DNA of 64,000 nucleotides from Cupriavidus necator N-1 (GCF_000219215.1 NC_015726.1:3038001-3102000); one strand, 5' to 3'; shown: positions 17,048 to 27,419, counted from the first letter of the stretch. Notes: generated from the letters alone by a model not told the origin. Numbers and translations are program-made.

Positions 17048-18721
17048 ATGGCATTCAACAAACGCTCGCAGAACATCACGCAAGGCGTGGCGCGTTCGCC
17101 CAACCGTTCGATGTACTACGCACTCGGCTACCAGAAGGAAGACTTCGACAAGCCGATGGTGGGCATTGCCAACGGCCACTCGACCATCACCCCCTGCAAC
17201 GCCGGCCTGCAGCGCCTGGCCGATGCCGCCATCGACGCCATCAAGGCGTCCGGCGCCAACCCGCAGGTGTTCGGCACCCCGACCATCTCGGACGGCATGT
17301 CGATGGGCACCGAGGGCATGAAGTACTCGCTGATCTCGCGCGAAGTCATCGCCGACTGCATCGAGACCGCCGCGCAGGGCCAGTGGATGGACGGCGTGGT
17401 CGTGATCGGCGGCTGCGACAAGAACATGCCGGGCGGGATGATCGCACTGGCGCGCACCAACGTGCCGGGCATCTACGTCTACGGCGGCACCATCAAGCCG
17501 GGCAACTGGAAAGGCAAGGACCTGACCATCGTGTCGTCGTTCGAGGCCGTGGGCGAATTCACCGCCGGGCGCATGAGCCAGGAAGACTTCGAAGGCGTGG
17601 AGAAGAACGCCTGCCCGTCGACCGGGTCGTGCGGCGGCATGTACACCGCCAACACCATGAGCTCGTCGTTCGAGGCGCTGGGCATGTCGCTCTTGTATTC
17701 GTCGACCATGGCCAACCCGGACCAGGAAAAGGTCGACAGCGCCGCCGAGTCGGCCCGCGTGCTGGTGGAAGCCGTCAAGCAGGACATCAAGCCGCGCGAC
17801 ATCATCACGCGCAAGTCGATCGAGAACGCCGTGGCGCTGATCATGGCCACCGGCGGCTCGACCAACGCCGTGCTGCACTACCTGGCCATCGCCCACGCCG
17901 CCGAAGTGGAATGGACCATCGACGACTTCGAGCGCATCCGCCGCAAGGTGCCGGTGATCTGCAACCTGAAGCCGTCCGGCCAGTACGTAGCGACCGACCT
18001 GCACAAGGCAGGCGGCATTCCGCAGGTCATGAAGATCCTGCTCAAGGCCGGCATGCTGCACGGCGACTGCCTGACCATCACCGGCCGCACGCTGGCTGAA
18101 GAGCTGGAAAACGTACCCGACACCCCGCGCGCCGACCAGGACGTGATCCTGCCGATCGAGAAGGCGCTGTACAAGGAGGGCCACCTGGCCATCCTGAAGG
18201 GCAACCTGGCCGAAGAAGGCGCGGTCGCCAAAATCACCGGCCTGAAGAACCCGGTCATCACCGGCCCGGCGCGCGTGTTCGAGGACGAGCAAAGCGCGAT
18301 GGAAGCCATCCTGGCCGACAAGATCAACGCCGGCGACATCCTGGTGCTGCGCTATCTCGGCCCCAAGGGCGGCCCCGGCATGCCGGAAATGCTGGCCCCG
18401 ACCTCGGCCATCATCGGCAAGGGCCTGGGCGAGTCGGTCGGCTTTATCACCGACGGGCGCTTCTCGGGCGGTACCTGGGGCATGGTGGTTGGCCACGTGG
18501 CGCCGGAAGCGTATGTGGGCGGCACCATCGCGCTGGTGCAGGAAGGCGACTCGATCACCATCGACGCGCACAAGCTGCTGCTGCAGCTGAACGTGCCGGA
18601 CGAAGAACTGGCCAGGCGCCGTGCCAACTGGAAGCAGCCGGCACCGCGCTATACCCGCGGCGTGCTGGCGAAGTTCTCGAAGCTGGCGTCGACGGCGAGC
18701 AAGGGTGCGGTGACGGATTGA
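17048..18721 (+). CDS. ilvD: Dihydroxy-acid dehydratase
   Basis: 557 residues, the shorter IlvD class (E. coli IlvD is 616). Iron-sulfur ligands appear as Cys50 (TITPCN), Cys123 ([10 protein letters not shown]) and Cys195 ([14 protein letters not shown]). The C-terminal half shows [19 protein letters not shown]. Catalyses dehydration of 2,3-dihydroxy-isovalerate and 2,3-dihydroxy-3-methylvalerate in valine/isoleucine biosynthesis, cytosolic. The start at 17048 matches the family N-terminus [11 protein letters not shown]. Monocistronic: it ends in an intrinsic terminator. Confidence 0.97.
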   Translation: MAFNKRSQNITQGVARSPNRSMYYALGYQKEDFDKPMVGIANGHSTITPCNAGLQRLADAAIDAIKASGANPQVFGTPTISDGMSMGTEGMKYSLISREVIADCIETAAQGQWMDGVVVIGGCDKNMPGGMIALARTNVPGIYVYGGTIKPGNWKGKDLTIVSSFEAVGEFTAGRMSQEDFEGVEKNACPSTGSCGGMYTANTMSSSFEALGMSLLYSSTMANPDQEKVDSAAESARVLVEAVKQDIKPRDIITRKSIENAVALIMATGGSTNAVLHYLAIAHAAEVEWTIDDFERIRRKVPVICNLKPSGQYVATDLHKAGGIPQVMKILLKAGMLHGDCLTITGRTLAEELENVPDTPRADQDVILPIEKALYKEGHLAILKGNLAEEGAVAKITGLKNPVITGPARVFEDEQSAMEAILADKINAGDILVLRYLGPKGGPGMPEMLAPTSAIIGKGLGESVGFITDGRFSGGTWGMVVGHVAPEAYVGGTIALVQEGDSITIDAHKLLLQLNVPDEELARRRANWKQPAPRYTRGVLAKFSKLASTASKGAVTD

Positions 18722-18740
18722 TTTTCAGCCGCGCTGATGC

Positions 18741-18774
18741 AAAAAAGCCTGCGAGCAATCGCAGGTTTTTTTGT
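18741..18774. terminator. Bidirectional intrinsic terminator between ilvD and DUF2486
   Basis: AAAAAAGCCTGCGA-GCAA-TCGCAGGTTTTTTT: a 7-bp GC stem with A-run before and T-run after, so it works on both strands between the convergent ilvD and DUF2486 genes. Confidence 0.9.
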
Positions 18775-18825
18775 TTGCCGACGTCTGTCGAGCCCCGCCG
18801 GTTTTCTCCAGCCCTTCAGCCGCCG

Positions 18826-19311
18826 TTAATCCGCCCCCGGCGTCTTCTCGATCTCCTCCAACGTCGCATCCAGCCATTCCACCAGCCGCGCCTCCAGCGA
18901 CTGCGTCAGCTCGCTGGCCAGTTGCGCCGTCAGCGGCGCCAGCCGCGACTGCAGCGTGGCTTCGGTATGGGCCGCCACGACCTGCGGCCATTCGGTGCGA
19001 AAGCGCATCATCACGCGCGTCAGCAACTCGGTGCGCACGGCGCGCAGGTCGTCCTCGCCCGGGGCGCCGCTATCTGCCGGCATCGCCGATGCCGGCACGG
19101 CGCCCTCGTCCGCCACGGCGTCGCCGGTATCGCCGACATGCATGACCAGGCCCGAATCGGCCATGCCGAAGGTATCGATCACGCCCTCCTGCGCAGCGGC
19201 AGCCGGCGCTGCTGTCCCTGCATCCGGCAGTTCGAACACCTCGGTCAGCAGCGGGATGCTGTCGTTCGGATCGAGCCGCGGGATCACCCGCGAGGTGGTG
19301 CGTTCGCTCAT
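18826..19311 (-). CDS. DUF2486 family protein
   Basis: 161-residue protein of unknown function. The N-terminal segment RVIPRLDPNDSIPLLTEVFEL is the recognisable conserved part. The middle is acidic and Ala/Asp-rich, and the C-terminal half (LRAVRTELLTRVMMRFRTEWPQVV to the end) is amphipathic helix. No signal peptide or membrane segment. The start overlaps the holC stop by 4 nt (19308-19311), so it is translationally coupled to the clamp-loader chi subunit; this pairing is common in Burkholderiales. Confidence 0.75.
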   Translation of the reverse strand: MSERTTSRVIPRLDPNDSIPLLTEVFELPDAGTAAPAAAAQEGVIDTFGMADSGLVMHVGDTGDAVADEGAVPASAMPADSGAPGEDDLRAVRTELLTRVMMRFRTEWPQVVAAHTEATLQSRLAPLTAQLASELTQSLEARLVEWLDATLEEIEKTPGAD

Positions 19312-19742
19312 GCGGCGTCTCCCTTGGGCTGGCCGATGTCGTGGTGCGTCAGCGGATAGCCGCGTTCGCGGTAGAAACGGTAGCGCTGGCGGCCGGCCTC
19401 GCGCGCCGCATCGCCCGCGCCCACCACCTCGATCAGCCGTTCGAAGCTGGCAAACTGCGCCGGGGCCTGGTCGGCCAGGTTGATCAGCAGCTGGTGGTGC
19501 GGCACGCCTTCGGTGGTGGCGGCCAGCAGGATCGGCGTGACCGCCGCATTGGGGCTTTCCAGCCCGCAATGCGGCAGGAAGTCCAGCGCGGAGAAGGTCC
19601 ACAGGCGCGCATCCAGGTCCGCCAGCTGCGCCGGCGCCCCGTGGATCACCACCTTCTGCCCGGCGCCGTAGGCCTTGCGGACCAGCCGGCAGACATAGCC
19701 GAGCACGTCCGGCACGTTGCTGTGGAAATCGATGCGCGTCAT
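19308..19742 (-). CDS. holC: DNA polymerase III chi subunit
   Basis: 144 residues. Family features: MTRIDFHSNVPDVLGYVCRLVRKAY at the start, WTFSALDFLPHC (Trp and Phe pocket) and PILLA...LLINL. Chi links the clamp loader to SSB via psi. It lies directly downstream of pepA on the same strand, the same pepA-holC order as in E. coli. Confidence 0.93.
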   Translation of the reverse strand: MTRIDFHSNVPDVLGYVCRLVRKAYGAGQKVVIHGAPAQLADLDARLWTFSALDFLPHCGLESPNAAVTPILLAATTEGVPHHQLLINLADQAPAQFASFERLIEVVGAGDAAREAGRQRYRFYRERGYPLTHHDIGQPKGDAA

Positions 19743-19779
19743 GAACCCTTGCTGCCTCTGTTGCCTGCCGCCGCTGCCA

Positions 19780-21318
19780 TCAGGCCGCGCGGTCCATCAG
19801 GAACTGCGCCAGGAGCGGCACCGGGCGGCCGGTGGCCCCCTTGGCCGCGCCGCTCTTCCAGGCGGTGCCGGCGATGTCCAGGTGGGCCCAGTCGTACTTC
19901 TCGGCAAAGCGCGACAGGAAGCACGCCGCCGTCACGCTGCCGGCCGGGCGGCCGCCGATATTGCCCATGTCGGCAAAGTTGGACTTGAGCTGGTCCTGGT
20001 ACTCGTCGTCCAGCGGCATGCGCCAGGCGGTGTCCATGGCGCGGCGGCCGGCTTGCAGCAGGGCATCGGCAAGCGCGTCGGAGCGCGCGTACAGGCCGCT
20101 GTTGACATGGCCGAGCGCGATGATGCAGGCACCCGTCAGCGTGGCCACGTCGATCACCGCGGCCGGCTTGAAGCGCTCTACGTAGGTCAGCGCGTCGCAC
20201 AGGATCAGGCGGCCTTCGGCGTCGGTGTTCAGGATCTCGATGGTCTGGCCGGACATGCTGGTGACCACGTCGCCCGGCTTGGTGGCGATGCCGCTGGGCA
20301 TGTTCTCGCAGGTCGGCACCACGGCGATGACGTTGAGCTTCAGGCCCATCTCGGCCACGGCCTGGATCGTGCCCAGCACCGAGGCGGCGCCGCACATGTC
20401 GTACTTCATCTCGTCCATGCCCTCGCCCGGCTTGAGCGAGATGCCGCCGGTATCGAAGGTGATGCCCTTGCCCACCAGCACCACCGGGGCCTGCTTGGCA
20501 CCGGCGCCGTCGTAGCGCAGCACGATGAACTGCGGCGGCTCTTCGCTGCCCTTGGTCACGGCCAGGAAGGCCCCCATGTTCAGGGCCTCGATCTGCTTGC
20601 GGCCCAGCACCTCGGCCTTGAGCTTGTGGCGCTTGGCAATGCCGCGGGCGGTATTGGCCAGGTAGGTCGGCGTGCAGATATTGGACGGCAGGTTGCCCAG
20701 GTCGCGCGTCAGCTCCATGCCGTTGGCGATGGCGGTGCCGCGCACCACGGCCTGGGTGGCGGCGCGGGCATCGCCGCTGTCGACCGCGATCACGACCTTG
20801 CGCAGCGACGACTTGTCGTTGCCGTTGGGCTTGCCGTTGGCATTGGCGCGCTTCAGGCCCGGATGGCGCTCCAGCAGGCGATAGCCGGCTTCGCGCACCA
20901 GCGTGATGGTGGTAATCACGCCCCAGGCGACATCGCGCTGCTGCGGCGCCTGTTGCGCCAGGCACCACAGGGCCGAGGCGGCACGCGTGGACGACAAGGC
21001 ACGCACAGCGGTGCGGACCGCATCGGCAAAGGCCTTGTCGCTGAAATCGGCTTCCTTGCCCAGGCCCACCAGCAGCACGCGCGCGGCGCCCACGCCGGCC
21101 ACCTCATGCAGCATCAGCTGGGTGCCGCGCTTGCCCTCGAAGTCGCCCTGCTTGACCAGCCGCCCCACCAAGCCCTTGGTGGCCACATCCAGTGCCTTGG
21201 CCACTCCGGCCAGGTTCTGGCCTTCGAACAGGCCGACCACCAGGCAGTCGGTCTTGGTCGCCAGGAAACCATTTTGGCCGGCTTTGCTCCAATCCAAGGC
21301 TTTTGTGCTAAATTCCAT
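19780..21318 (-). CDS. pepA: Leucyl aminopeptidase (M17)
   Basis: 512 residues, normal for PepA. The two-metal site is intact: Lys284 and Asp289 in [10 protein letters not shown], Asp307 in [11 protein letters not shown], and NTDAEGRL at 364-371. The N-terminal half is the variable macro-like domain. Cytosolic manganese/zinc aminopeptidase; in E. coli it also serves as a DNA-binding accessory factor in Xer recombination. The start at 21318 has AAGGAAG upstream; an in-frame start at 21360 would add 14 residues. Divergent from lptF, 187 bp apart. Confidence 0.97.
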   Translation of the reverse strand: MEFSTKALDWSKAGQNGFLATKTDCLVVGLFEGQNLAGVAKALDVATKGLVGRLVKQGDFEGKRGTQLMLHEVAGVGAARVLLVGLGKEADFSDKAFADAVRTAVRALSSTRAASALWCLAQQAPQQRDVAWGVITTITLVREAGYRLLERHPGLKRANANGKPNGNDKSSLRKVVIAVDSGDARAATQAVVRGTAIANGMELTRDLGNLPSNICTPTYLANTARGIAKRHKLKAEVLGRKQIEALNMGAFLAVTKGSEEPPQFIVLRYDGAGAKQAPVVLVGKGITFDTGGISLKPGEGMDEMKYDMCGAASVLGTIQAVAEMGLKLNVIAVVPTCENMPSGIATKPGDVVTSMSGQTIEILNTDAEGRLILCDALTYVERFKPAAVIDVATLTGACIIALGHVNSGLYARSDALADALLQAGRRAMDTAWRMPLDDEYQDQLKSNFADMGNIGGRPAGSVTAACFLSRFAEKYDWAHLDIAGTAWKSGAAKGATGRPVPLLAQFLMDRAA

Positions 21319-21505
21319 CGCGCTTCCTTCCAGGGGCTCGTTAGACACGAAAGCCTCCATTATCCGCGATTTTTATCCCGCGACCTGCCGCCGCTGATAC
21401 GCCCCGGCCACGCTGACAGCTTGTTGTGCTGCCAGCCAGCTGTTCTGCCAGGCACCTCGCACGGCACATCGCCCGCTCCGGCCGGCAGCCCGGAACCGAA
21501 CCCGC

Positions 21506-22633
21506 ATGATCCTTCAACAAGCCCTGCGACGCGAGCTTGCCTACACCGCCGGGGCGGTGTTCCTGGTGATGCTGACCTTCATGCTCACGTCGCTCGTGAT
21601 CCGCATCCTGGGGATGGCCGCCAACGGCAAGGCCAGCCCCAACGACGTGCTGATGCTGATCGGCCTGGCCACCATCGGCTACCTGTCGATCCTGCTGTCG
21701 GCCACGCTCTTCATTTCCACCCTGATCGTGCTGACGCGCTGGTACAAGGATTCGGAGATGGTGGTGTGGTTCTCGGCCGGCATCTCGCTGCGCGACCTGG
21801 TCAAGCCGGTGCTGCAGTTCGCCGCACCCTTCGTCGTCCTGGCGCTGCTGCTGGGCATGTTTGCCTGGCCCTGGGCCAACCAGCAGAGCGCGCTGTTCCG
21901 CGACCGCTTCGAGCAGCGCGGCGTGATGTCGATGATTGCCGCGGGGCGCTTTATCGAGCCGGCCAAGGCCAACTACGTGCTGTTCATCGAGGGCATGGAT
22001 GCCGACATGAAGTATGCGCGCAATGTCTTTGTCGCCAACTCCGAGGCCGACAAGATCGGCGTGGCGCTGGCGCACCAGGGCAAGTTCGAGACCATGCCCA
22101 ACGGCGACCGCCTGGTGGTGATGGAAAACGGCCGCCGCTACTCGGGCACGCCCGGCCAGATCGACTACCGCATCGTTGAATTTGGACGCTATGCGGTCAA
22201 GGTGGACAACAAGCCGCCCGAGTCCGAGGCCGACCAGCCGCCCAAGAGCCGCGACACCATCGACCTGATCCGCAACCCCACGCGTGAAAACCTGGGCGAG
22301 CTGGTATGGCGCATCTCGCTGCCGATCCTGGCCTTCAACTTCGTCATGATCGCGATCCCGCTGGCCTACGTGAACCCGCGCCTGGGCCGCTACACGCCGC
22401 TGGTGTTCGCGGTGCTGATCTACCTGACCTACAGCAACCTGATCAACCTGTCGCAGTCCTGGGTGCGCTCGGGTGCGATCCCGTTCTGGCTGGCGTGGTG
22501 GCCGATCCACCTGGTGGTGTTCGTGGGGGCGCTACTGCTGTTCCGCTACCGCCAGAACCGCAGCCTGGGCGGCTGGCGCGCCGTGTTCGGCCTGCGCAGG
22601 CGCGATGCCGCGGCCACCGGAGGCCGGGCATGA
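21506..22633 (+). CDS. lptF: LPS export ABC transporter permease LptF
   Basis: 375 residues. Three hydrophobic segments in the N-terminal 120 residues (e.g. VFLVMLTFMLTSLVIRIL), a periplasmic jellyroll-type domain of about 150 residues with FIEPAKANYVLFIEG, and three C-terminal segments (FNFVMIAIPLAYVNPRLGR). Pairs with LptG and LptB to extract LPS from the inner membrane. The stop overlaps the lptG start (ATGA). Confidence 0.95.
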   Translation: MILQQALRRELAYTAGAVFLVMLTFMLTSLVIRILGMAANGKASPNDVLMLIGLATIGYLSILLSATLFISTLIVLTRWYKDSEMVVWFSAGISLRDLVKPVLQFAAPFVVLALLLGMFAWPWANQQSALFRDRFEQRGVMSMIAAGRFIEPAKANYVLFIEGMDADMKYARNVFVANSEADKIGVALAHQGKFETMPNGDRLVVMENGRRYSGTPGQIDYRIVEFGRYAVKVDNKPPESEADQPPKSRDTIDLIRNPTRENLGELVWRISLPILAFNFVMIAIPLAYVNPRLGRYTPLVFAVLIYLTYSNLINLSQSWVRSGAIPFWLAWWPIHLVVFVGALLLFRYRQNRSLGGWRAVFGLRRRDAAATGGRA

Positions 22634-23796
22634 GGATCCTGCGTGTTTATGAACGCTACTTCGGCCGGCTGGTCTATGGTGTGTTCGCCTTTATCCTGTT
22701 CGCGGTGCTGTCGCTGTTCGTGTTCTTCGACATGCTCAACGAGCTGGAGAGCGTCACCAACCAGTACACCTCGCTGATCGCGCTGTTCCACGTCCTGCTG
22801 CAGGCGCCCACGCGGGTGTATGAGGTGCTGCCGATCGCCGTACTGATCAGCGCGATCTACGTGTTCTCGCAGCTGGCCAGCCAGTCCGAGTACACCATCT
22901 TCCGCGTAGCCGGCCTGAACACGCGCCAGGCGCTGTTCTCGCTGTTCAAGCTGGCGGTGCCGCTGGCCATCGTGACCTTTATCTTCGGCGAGTTCATCGG
23001 CCCCCGCGCCGAGCAGTACGCGCAGAAGATTAAGCTCGAGGCAATCGGCGCAACCGTGTCGTCGGGCTTCCGTTCGGGCGTCTGGGTCAAGGACCGCGAC
23101 AAGGATGCCGCCACCGGCGGCGGCGAGATCACCCGCTTCGTCAACGTGGCGGGGTTGCGGCCGGACCAGACCATCACCGGCATTACCATGTACGAGTTCG
23201 ACCCGCAATACCGCCTGCGCGTGATCCGCGTGGCGCAGGAGGGGCGCTACCAGGGTGGCCAGTTGTGGGAACTGCAGGGCGTCAACGAGACCCGCTTCAT
23301 CGAGCTGGCGCCCGCGGCACAGGGGGCGAAGCCGGCACGCGATGCGCTGGCCCCGGACTTCCGCGCCGAGCAGATCAAGTTCCCGCGCGTGACCATGCAT
23401 TCTGAGCTGACGCCGCAGATCCTATCGGTGCTGCTGGTGACGCCGGAGCGGATGTCGACGCTGGACCTGTTCCGCTATATCCGCCACCTGCGCGACAACA
23501 AGCAGGATACGCAGCGCTATGAGATCGCCTTCTGGAAGAAGGTGATTTACCCGCTGACGCTGTTTGTGATGGTGGCGCTGGCCCTGCCCTTCGCCTACCT
23601 GCACGCGCGTGCCGGCGCTGTCGGCGTGAAGGTGTTCGGGGGCATCATGCTGGGGCTGTCGTTCCACTTGTCGAACACGCTGTTCTCGCACGTGGGGCTG
23701 CTGCATACGTGGCCGCCGATTATCTCAGCCCTGGTGCCAGGCACGCTCTACCTGATGGTGGCGCTGCTGGCGCTTCGGTGGGTGGATCGGCACTGA
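22630..23796 (+). CDS. lptG: LPS export ABC transporter permease LptG
   Basis: 388 residues with the same 3 TM - periplasmic domain - 3 TM architecture as LptF. Characteristic segments: VFFDMLNELESV, LPIAVLISAIYVFSQLASQSEYTIFRVAGL (coupling-helix region) and LPFAYLHARAGAVGVKVFGGIMLGLSFHLSN at the end. The ATG at 22630 overlaps the lptF stop by 4 nt, giving coupled translation of the 1:1 partners. Confidence 0.96.
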   Translation: MRILRVYERYFGRLVYGVFAFILFAVLSLFVFFDMLNELESVTNQYTSLIALFHVLLQAPTRVYEVLPIAVLISAIYVFSQLASQSEYTIFRVAGLNTRQALFSLFKLAVPLAIVTFIFGEFIGPRAEQYAQKIKLEAIGATVSSGFRSGVWVKDRDKDAATGGGEITRFVNVAGLRPDQTITGITMYEFDPQYRLRVIRVAQEGRYQGGQLWELQGVNETRFIELAPAAQGAKPARDALAPDFRAEQIKFPRVTMHSELTPQILSVLLVTPERMSTLDLFRYIRHLRDNKQDTQRYEIAFWKKVIYPLTLFVMVALALPFAYLHARAGAVGVKVFGGIMLGLSFHLSNTLFSHVGLLHTWPPIISALVPGTLYLMVALLALRWVDRH

Positions 23797-23809
23797 GGAG
23801 CAGGCTGCC

Positions 23810-24202
23810 ATGACCGCACCCACCCGGGCCTTGGTCCTGTTTGCGCATGGCGCGCGCGATGCACGCTGGCGCGAGCCGTTCGACCGCCTGCAGCAGAAGG
23901 TGGCCGCGGCCCTGCCCGGGTGCGAGGTGCGGCTGGCGTTCCTGGAACTGATGACGCCCGCGCTGCCCGACGCGCTCGCCGACCTGGCAGCGCGCGGCGT
24001 GTCCGACGCCACCGTGGTGCCGGTGTTCCTGGGCCAGGGCGGCCACCTGCGGCGCGACCTGCCGGCCTTGCTCGACCAATGCCGGCAAACGCATCCCGGG
24101 CTGCGTATCCATTGCGCGACGGCAGCAGGCGAGGCCGATGCGGTGCTGGATGCGATGGCGGCGTACTGCGTTGCCTCAATGCCGGCAAGCGGCCAGCCCT
24201 GA
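23810..24202 (+). CDS. cbiX: Small CbiX-type sirohydrochlorin chelatase
   Basis: 130 residues, the single-domain (short) CbiX/SirB size. ALVLFAHGARDARWREPF carries the first active-site His, and VVPVFLGQGGHLRRDLP the second His region. Single-domain chelatases insert cobalt (B12 pathway) or iron (siroheme) into sirohydrochlorin. It lies 13 bp after lptG but is convergent with the cys operon, whose last gene cobA makes its precursor. Iron insertion for the siroheme of sulfite reductase is therefore the likely job, though cobalt cannot be excluded. Confidence 0.88.
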   Translation: MTAPTRALVLFAHGARDARWREPFDRLQQKVAAALPGCEVRLAFLELMTPALPDALADLAARGVSDATVVPVFLGQGGHLRRDLPALLDQCRQTHPGLRIHCATAAGEADAVLDAMAAYCVASMPASGQP

Positions 24203-24222
24203 GCAGAAACGTGGTCCCCGAT

Positions 24223-24264
24223 GAAAAAAGCCCTGTACCGGCATGCCGGTACAGGGCTTTTTTT
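24223..24264. terminator. Bidirectional intrinsic terminator between cbiX and cobA
   Basis: AAAAAAGCCCTGTACCGG-CATG-CCGGTACAGGGCTTTTTTT type structure: a perfect 12-bp stem (AGCCCTGTACCGG side at about 24229) flanked by an A-run and a T-run, serving both convergent transcription units. Confidence 0.95.
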
Positions 24265-24283
24265 CTAGTGGCGCGGAGCGCGG

Positions 24284-25084
24284 TCAGGCAGCGCGCGGCG
24301 CCTGCACGACGGTATCGTCCACGCCTTCGCGCGGCGTTTCGGTAGCCCGCGCAGCCAGCGCCGCCCCGATCATCAGCAGGCTCGGCTGCACCGGATCGAT
24401 CCAGGCCGCGGCCTCGCCCGCTGCCATCCGGCCCAACGTGAACTCACGACTACGCTGCCGCGGCGTGCTGGCGGCTTCCACCACCCACGCCGGCGTGGAC
24501 GCCGGCTTGCCATGCGCGATCAGCTGCGCGGCAATCGACGCCGCCTGGTCGCGGCCCATGTAGTAGACCAGCGTATCGGCCTTGACCGCGGCTTCGATAT
24601 CGGCCGAGCCGTCACCATCCGCAGCCTTCGCCTGCGTGGCAAACGCCACGCTGCGCGACACACCCCGCTTGGTCAGCGGCTTGCCGATCGCCGAAGCGGC
24701 CGCCAGCGCCGCCGTGATGCCCGGCACCACTTCATACTCGATGCCGGCGGCTTCCAGCGCCTGCAGTTCCTCGTCGGCGCGGCCGAACAGCATCGGGTCG
24801 CCGCCCTTCAGGCGCACCACGCGCTCGTACTTGCTGGCCAGGTCGACGATCTGGCGGTTGATGAACAGCTGCGCGGTGGAACGCTGACCGCAGCGCTTGC
24901 CCACCTCGACCAGCTCGGCCTGCGGACACCAGGCCAGCATCTCCGGCGACACCAGTGCATCATGCAGCACCACCTGGGCTTCGCCCAAAAGCCGTGCACC
25001 ACGCACCGTAATGAGGTCTGCTGCACCGGGGCCTGCCCCGATGAGGAACACCTTGCCGTAAGTCTTCTGCGCCTGCTTGTTCAT
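24284..25084 (-). CDS. cobA: Uroporphyrinogen-III C-methyltransferase
   Basis: 266 residues, the monofunctional SUMT. N-terminal KVFLIGAGPGAADLITVRGARLL is the SAM-binding GxGxG signature; VVRLKGGDPMLFGR and EVVPGITAALAAASAIGKPLTKRG are the other diagnostic motifs. Methylates uroporphyrinogen III twice to precorrin-2. No CysG-type dehydrogenase/chelatase domain is fused. As last gene of the cys operon it provides siroheme precursor for CysI. Confidence 0.96.
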   Translation of the reverse strand: MNKQAQKTYGKVFLIGAGPGAADLITVRGARLLGEAQVVLHDALVSPEMLAWCPQAELVEVGKRCGQRSTAQLFINRQIVDLASKYERVVRLKGGDPMLFGRADEELQALEAAGIEYEVVPGITAALAAASAIGKPLTKRGVSRSVAFATQAKAADGDGSADIEAAVKADTLVYYMGRDQAASIAAQLIAHGKPASTPAWVVEAASTPRQRSREFTLGRMAAGEAAAWIDPVQPSLLMIGAALAARATETPREGVDDTVVQAPRAA

Positions 25085-25111
25085 CTCCGGTCCCTTTCCT
25101 GTCGTTACCGA

Positions 25112-26416
25112 TCAGGAGAACGCACGGATCATGCCCGCGGCCACCGTGTGGTTGGTCGCTTCGTCGATCAGCACGAAGGCGCCCGTTGCCGGGTTGTCGC
25201 CATAGGCATCGCACACGATCGGCTTCTGCAGCGAGATCTGCACCGAACCGATATCGTTCAGGCGGATATCGTGGCGGCCGGTCTCGTGCGACAGCGTATG
25301 CACGTCCAGCACGCGGTCCACCGCCGACACGCGCGCGAACACGCTGGCCGTGGTGTGCTTGAGCACGTACTTGCGCGCCGGGTTCAGCGATTCGTCGTCG
25401 AACCAGCACAGGTCGGCTTGCAGCTTCTTGGCCGGCGCGGTGGCGGCATCGGCGGCGACGAACATGTCACCGCGTGATACATCGACGTCCTCGGACAGGC
25501 GCACGGTGACCGTGTCGCCGACATTGGCGGATTCGGCGGCGCCGTTGGGCGTCAGCACTTCGGCCACCACGGCCTCGCGGTTGGCAGGCAGCACGCGCAG
25601 CTTCTGGCCCACGCGCACGGTGCCGGCTTCGATGCGGCCGGCATAGCCGCGAAAGTCGTCCGACTGCGAACCGTCCTGGCGGATCACCAGCTGCACCGGG
25701 AAGCGCAGCGCGGCGTCATCCTCGGGCGCGGCCTCTTCCACCGGCAGTTCTTCCAGCAGCGGCAGCAGCGGCTCGCCCTGGTACCAGGCCATGGCATCGC
25801 TCTCGTGCACGATGTTGTCGCCGCGCAGCGCCGACACCGGCACGTAGCGCACGTCCTTCAGGCCCAGTTGCTCGGCCAGTTCGGTGTAGGCGGTGCGGAT
25901 CTCGTTGAAGCGCTGTTCGCTGTAGTCGACCAGGTCCATCTTGTTGATGGCGACGATCACGTGCCGGATCTCAAGCAGCTTCAGGATCGCCGAGTGGCGC
26001 TTGGTCTGCGCCAGCAGCTCGGCGCGGCCGTTGGTGACGGTGACGCGGGTGGCATCGACCAGCACGATGGCCGCGTCCGCGGTCGAGGCGCCGGTGACCA
26101 TGTTGCGGGTGTACTGCTCGTGGCCCGGGGTATCCGCGATGATGAACTTGCGGCGCGCGGTCGAGAAGTAGCGGTAAGCCACGTCGATGGTGATGCCCTG
26201 CTCGCGCTCGGCTTCCAGGCCGTCGGTCAGCAGCGAGAAGTCGATCTGCTCGCCGGCGGTGCGCTTGTTCTTGGCGTTGGCCAGCGCGGTCAGCTGATCG
26301 GACAGCACGGCCTTGCTGTCATACAGCAGGCGGCCGATCAGCGTGCTCTTGCCGTCGTCGACGGAGCCGGCGGTGATGAAGCGCAGCAGGCCTTGATGAG
26401 TTGCTTGGTGAGTCAT
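25112..26416 (-). CDS. cysN: Sulfate adenylyltransferase subunit 1 (GTPase)
   Basis: 434 residues. The GTPase motifs are complete: GSVDDGKST at 17-25, DTPGHEQY, and NKMDLVDY, followed by EF-Tu-like beta-barrel domains. There is no fused APS kinase, which fits a pathway running directly through APS. With CysD it couples GTP hydrolysis to APS synthesis from sulfate and ATP. The start at 26416 begins MTHQATHQGLLRFITAGS; 26 bp separate it from cysD. Confidence 0.96.
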   Translation of the reverse strand: MTHQATHQGLLRFITAGSVDDGKSTLIGRLLYDSKAVLSDQLTALANAKNKRTAGEQIDFSLLTDGLEAEREQGITIDVAYRYFSTARRKFIIADTPGHEQYTRNMVTGASTADAAIVLVDATRVTVTNGRAELLAQTKRHSAILKLLEIRHVIVAINKMDLVDYSEQRFNEIRTAYTELAEQLGLKDVRYVPVSALRGDNIVHESDAMAWYQGEPLLPLLEELPVEEAAPEDDAALRFPVQLVIRQDGSQSDDFRGYAGRIEAGTVRVGQKLRVLPANREAVVAEVLTPNGAAESANVGDTVTVRLSEDVDVSRGDMFVAADAATAPAKKLQADLCWFDDESLNPARKYVLKHTTASVFARVSAVDRVLDVHTLSHETGRHDIRLNDIGSVQISLQKPIVCDAYGDNPATGAFVLIDEATNHTVAAGMIRAFS

Positions 26417-26442
26417 GTTGAATTCCTTTGCTGCGTCCGGGA

Positions 26443-27408
26443 TCAGAAGTAGCCTTCTTTCTTCCGGCGTTCCATCGAGGCTTCGCTGGTCTGGTCGTCC
26501 ATGCGGGTGGCGCCGCGCTCGGTGATCTCGGTCACCGCAGTCTCGGCGATGATCGCTTCCGGCGAATCGGCAACGCTGGCCACCGGGCAGGTGCAGCTGA
26601 TGTCGCCGACGGTACGGAAGCGCACCGACAGCACTTCGCTGACGTCGCCGTCCTGCTTGGGCGTGATCGGCGTGACCGGCACCAGCAGGCCGTTCTTGCG
26701 CACCACTTCGCGCTGGTGCGAATAGTAGATCGGCGGCAGCGCCAGCTTTTCGCGGGCGATGTACTGCCACACGTCCAGCTCGGTCCAGTTCGAGATCGGG
26801 AACACGCGCATCTGCTCGCCCTGCGCCATGCGGGCGTTGTACAGGCTCCACAGCTCGGGGCGCTGGGCCTTGGGGTCCCACTGGCCGAACTCGTCGCGGA
26901 ACGAGAAGATGCGCTCCTTGGCGCGGGCCTTCTCTTCGTCGCGGCGGGCGCCGCCCATCAGCGCGTCGAACTGGTGCTCGCCGATGGTTTCCAGCAGCGT
27001 CACGGCCTGGGCCGCGTTGCGCGAATCGGTTTCCTTGCGCAGGCGCACGGTTCCGCGCTTGATCGAGTCCTCGACATGGCCCACCACCAGGCGCGCGCCC
27101 AGCTCAGCCACGCGCTGGTCGCGGAAGGCGATCACTTCCGGATAGTTGTGGCCGGTGTCGATATGCACCAGCGGGAACGGCAGCTCGATCTTGCGGTCGC
27201 CCAGGCGGAAGGCCTTCAGCGCCAGGTGCAGCATCACGATCGAGTCCTTGCCGCCCGAGAACAGCAGCGCCGGGTTGCGGCACTCGGCCACCACCTCGCG
27301 GATGATGTAGATCGACTCGGCTTCGAGCCGGTCGAGATGGTCGTTCTGTACCTGCAACAGGTGCGCCACGCTGCTGGTGGCTTCTGCGATGTCGTTCATG
27401 ATGCCCAT
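26443..27408 (-). CDS. cysD: Sulfate adenylyltransferase subunit 2
   Basis: 321 residues. The PP-loop ATP pyrophosphatase motif SGGKDS is at 51-56; further on are LVHIDTGHNYPE, GGARRDEEKARAKERIFSFRDEFGQWDPKAQRPELW and the C-terminal R-rich tail (SMERRKKEGYF). Forms the ATP sulfurylase with CysN. Two closely spaced starts are possible, 27408 (MGIMND) or 27399 (MNDIAE); the first has GGACGAA upstream. Starts 11 bp after cysH. Confidence 0.95.
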   Translation of the reverse strand: MGIMNDIAEATSSVAHLLQVQNDHLDRLEAESIYIIREVVAECRNPALLFSGGKDSIVMLHLALKAFRLGDRKIELPFPLVHIDTGHNYPEVIAFRDQRVAELGARLVVGHVEDSIKRGTVRLRKETDSRNAAQAVTLLETIGEHQFDALMGGARRDEEKARAKERIFSFRDEFGQWDPKAQRPELWSLYNARMAQGEQMRVFPISNWTELDVWQYIAREKLALPPIYYSHQREVVRKNGLLVPVTPITPKQDGDVSEVLSVRFRTVGDISCTCPVASVADSPEAIIAETAVTEITERGATRMDDQTSEASMERRKKEGYF

Positions 27409-27419
27409 TTCGTCCGGCC

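Noticed and set aside
19717..22179. 820-codon open frame on the plus strand opposite pepA and into lptF
   Set aside because: Antisense shadow of pepA that runs on out of frame through lptF; no domains.
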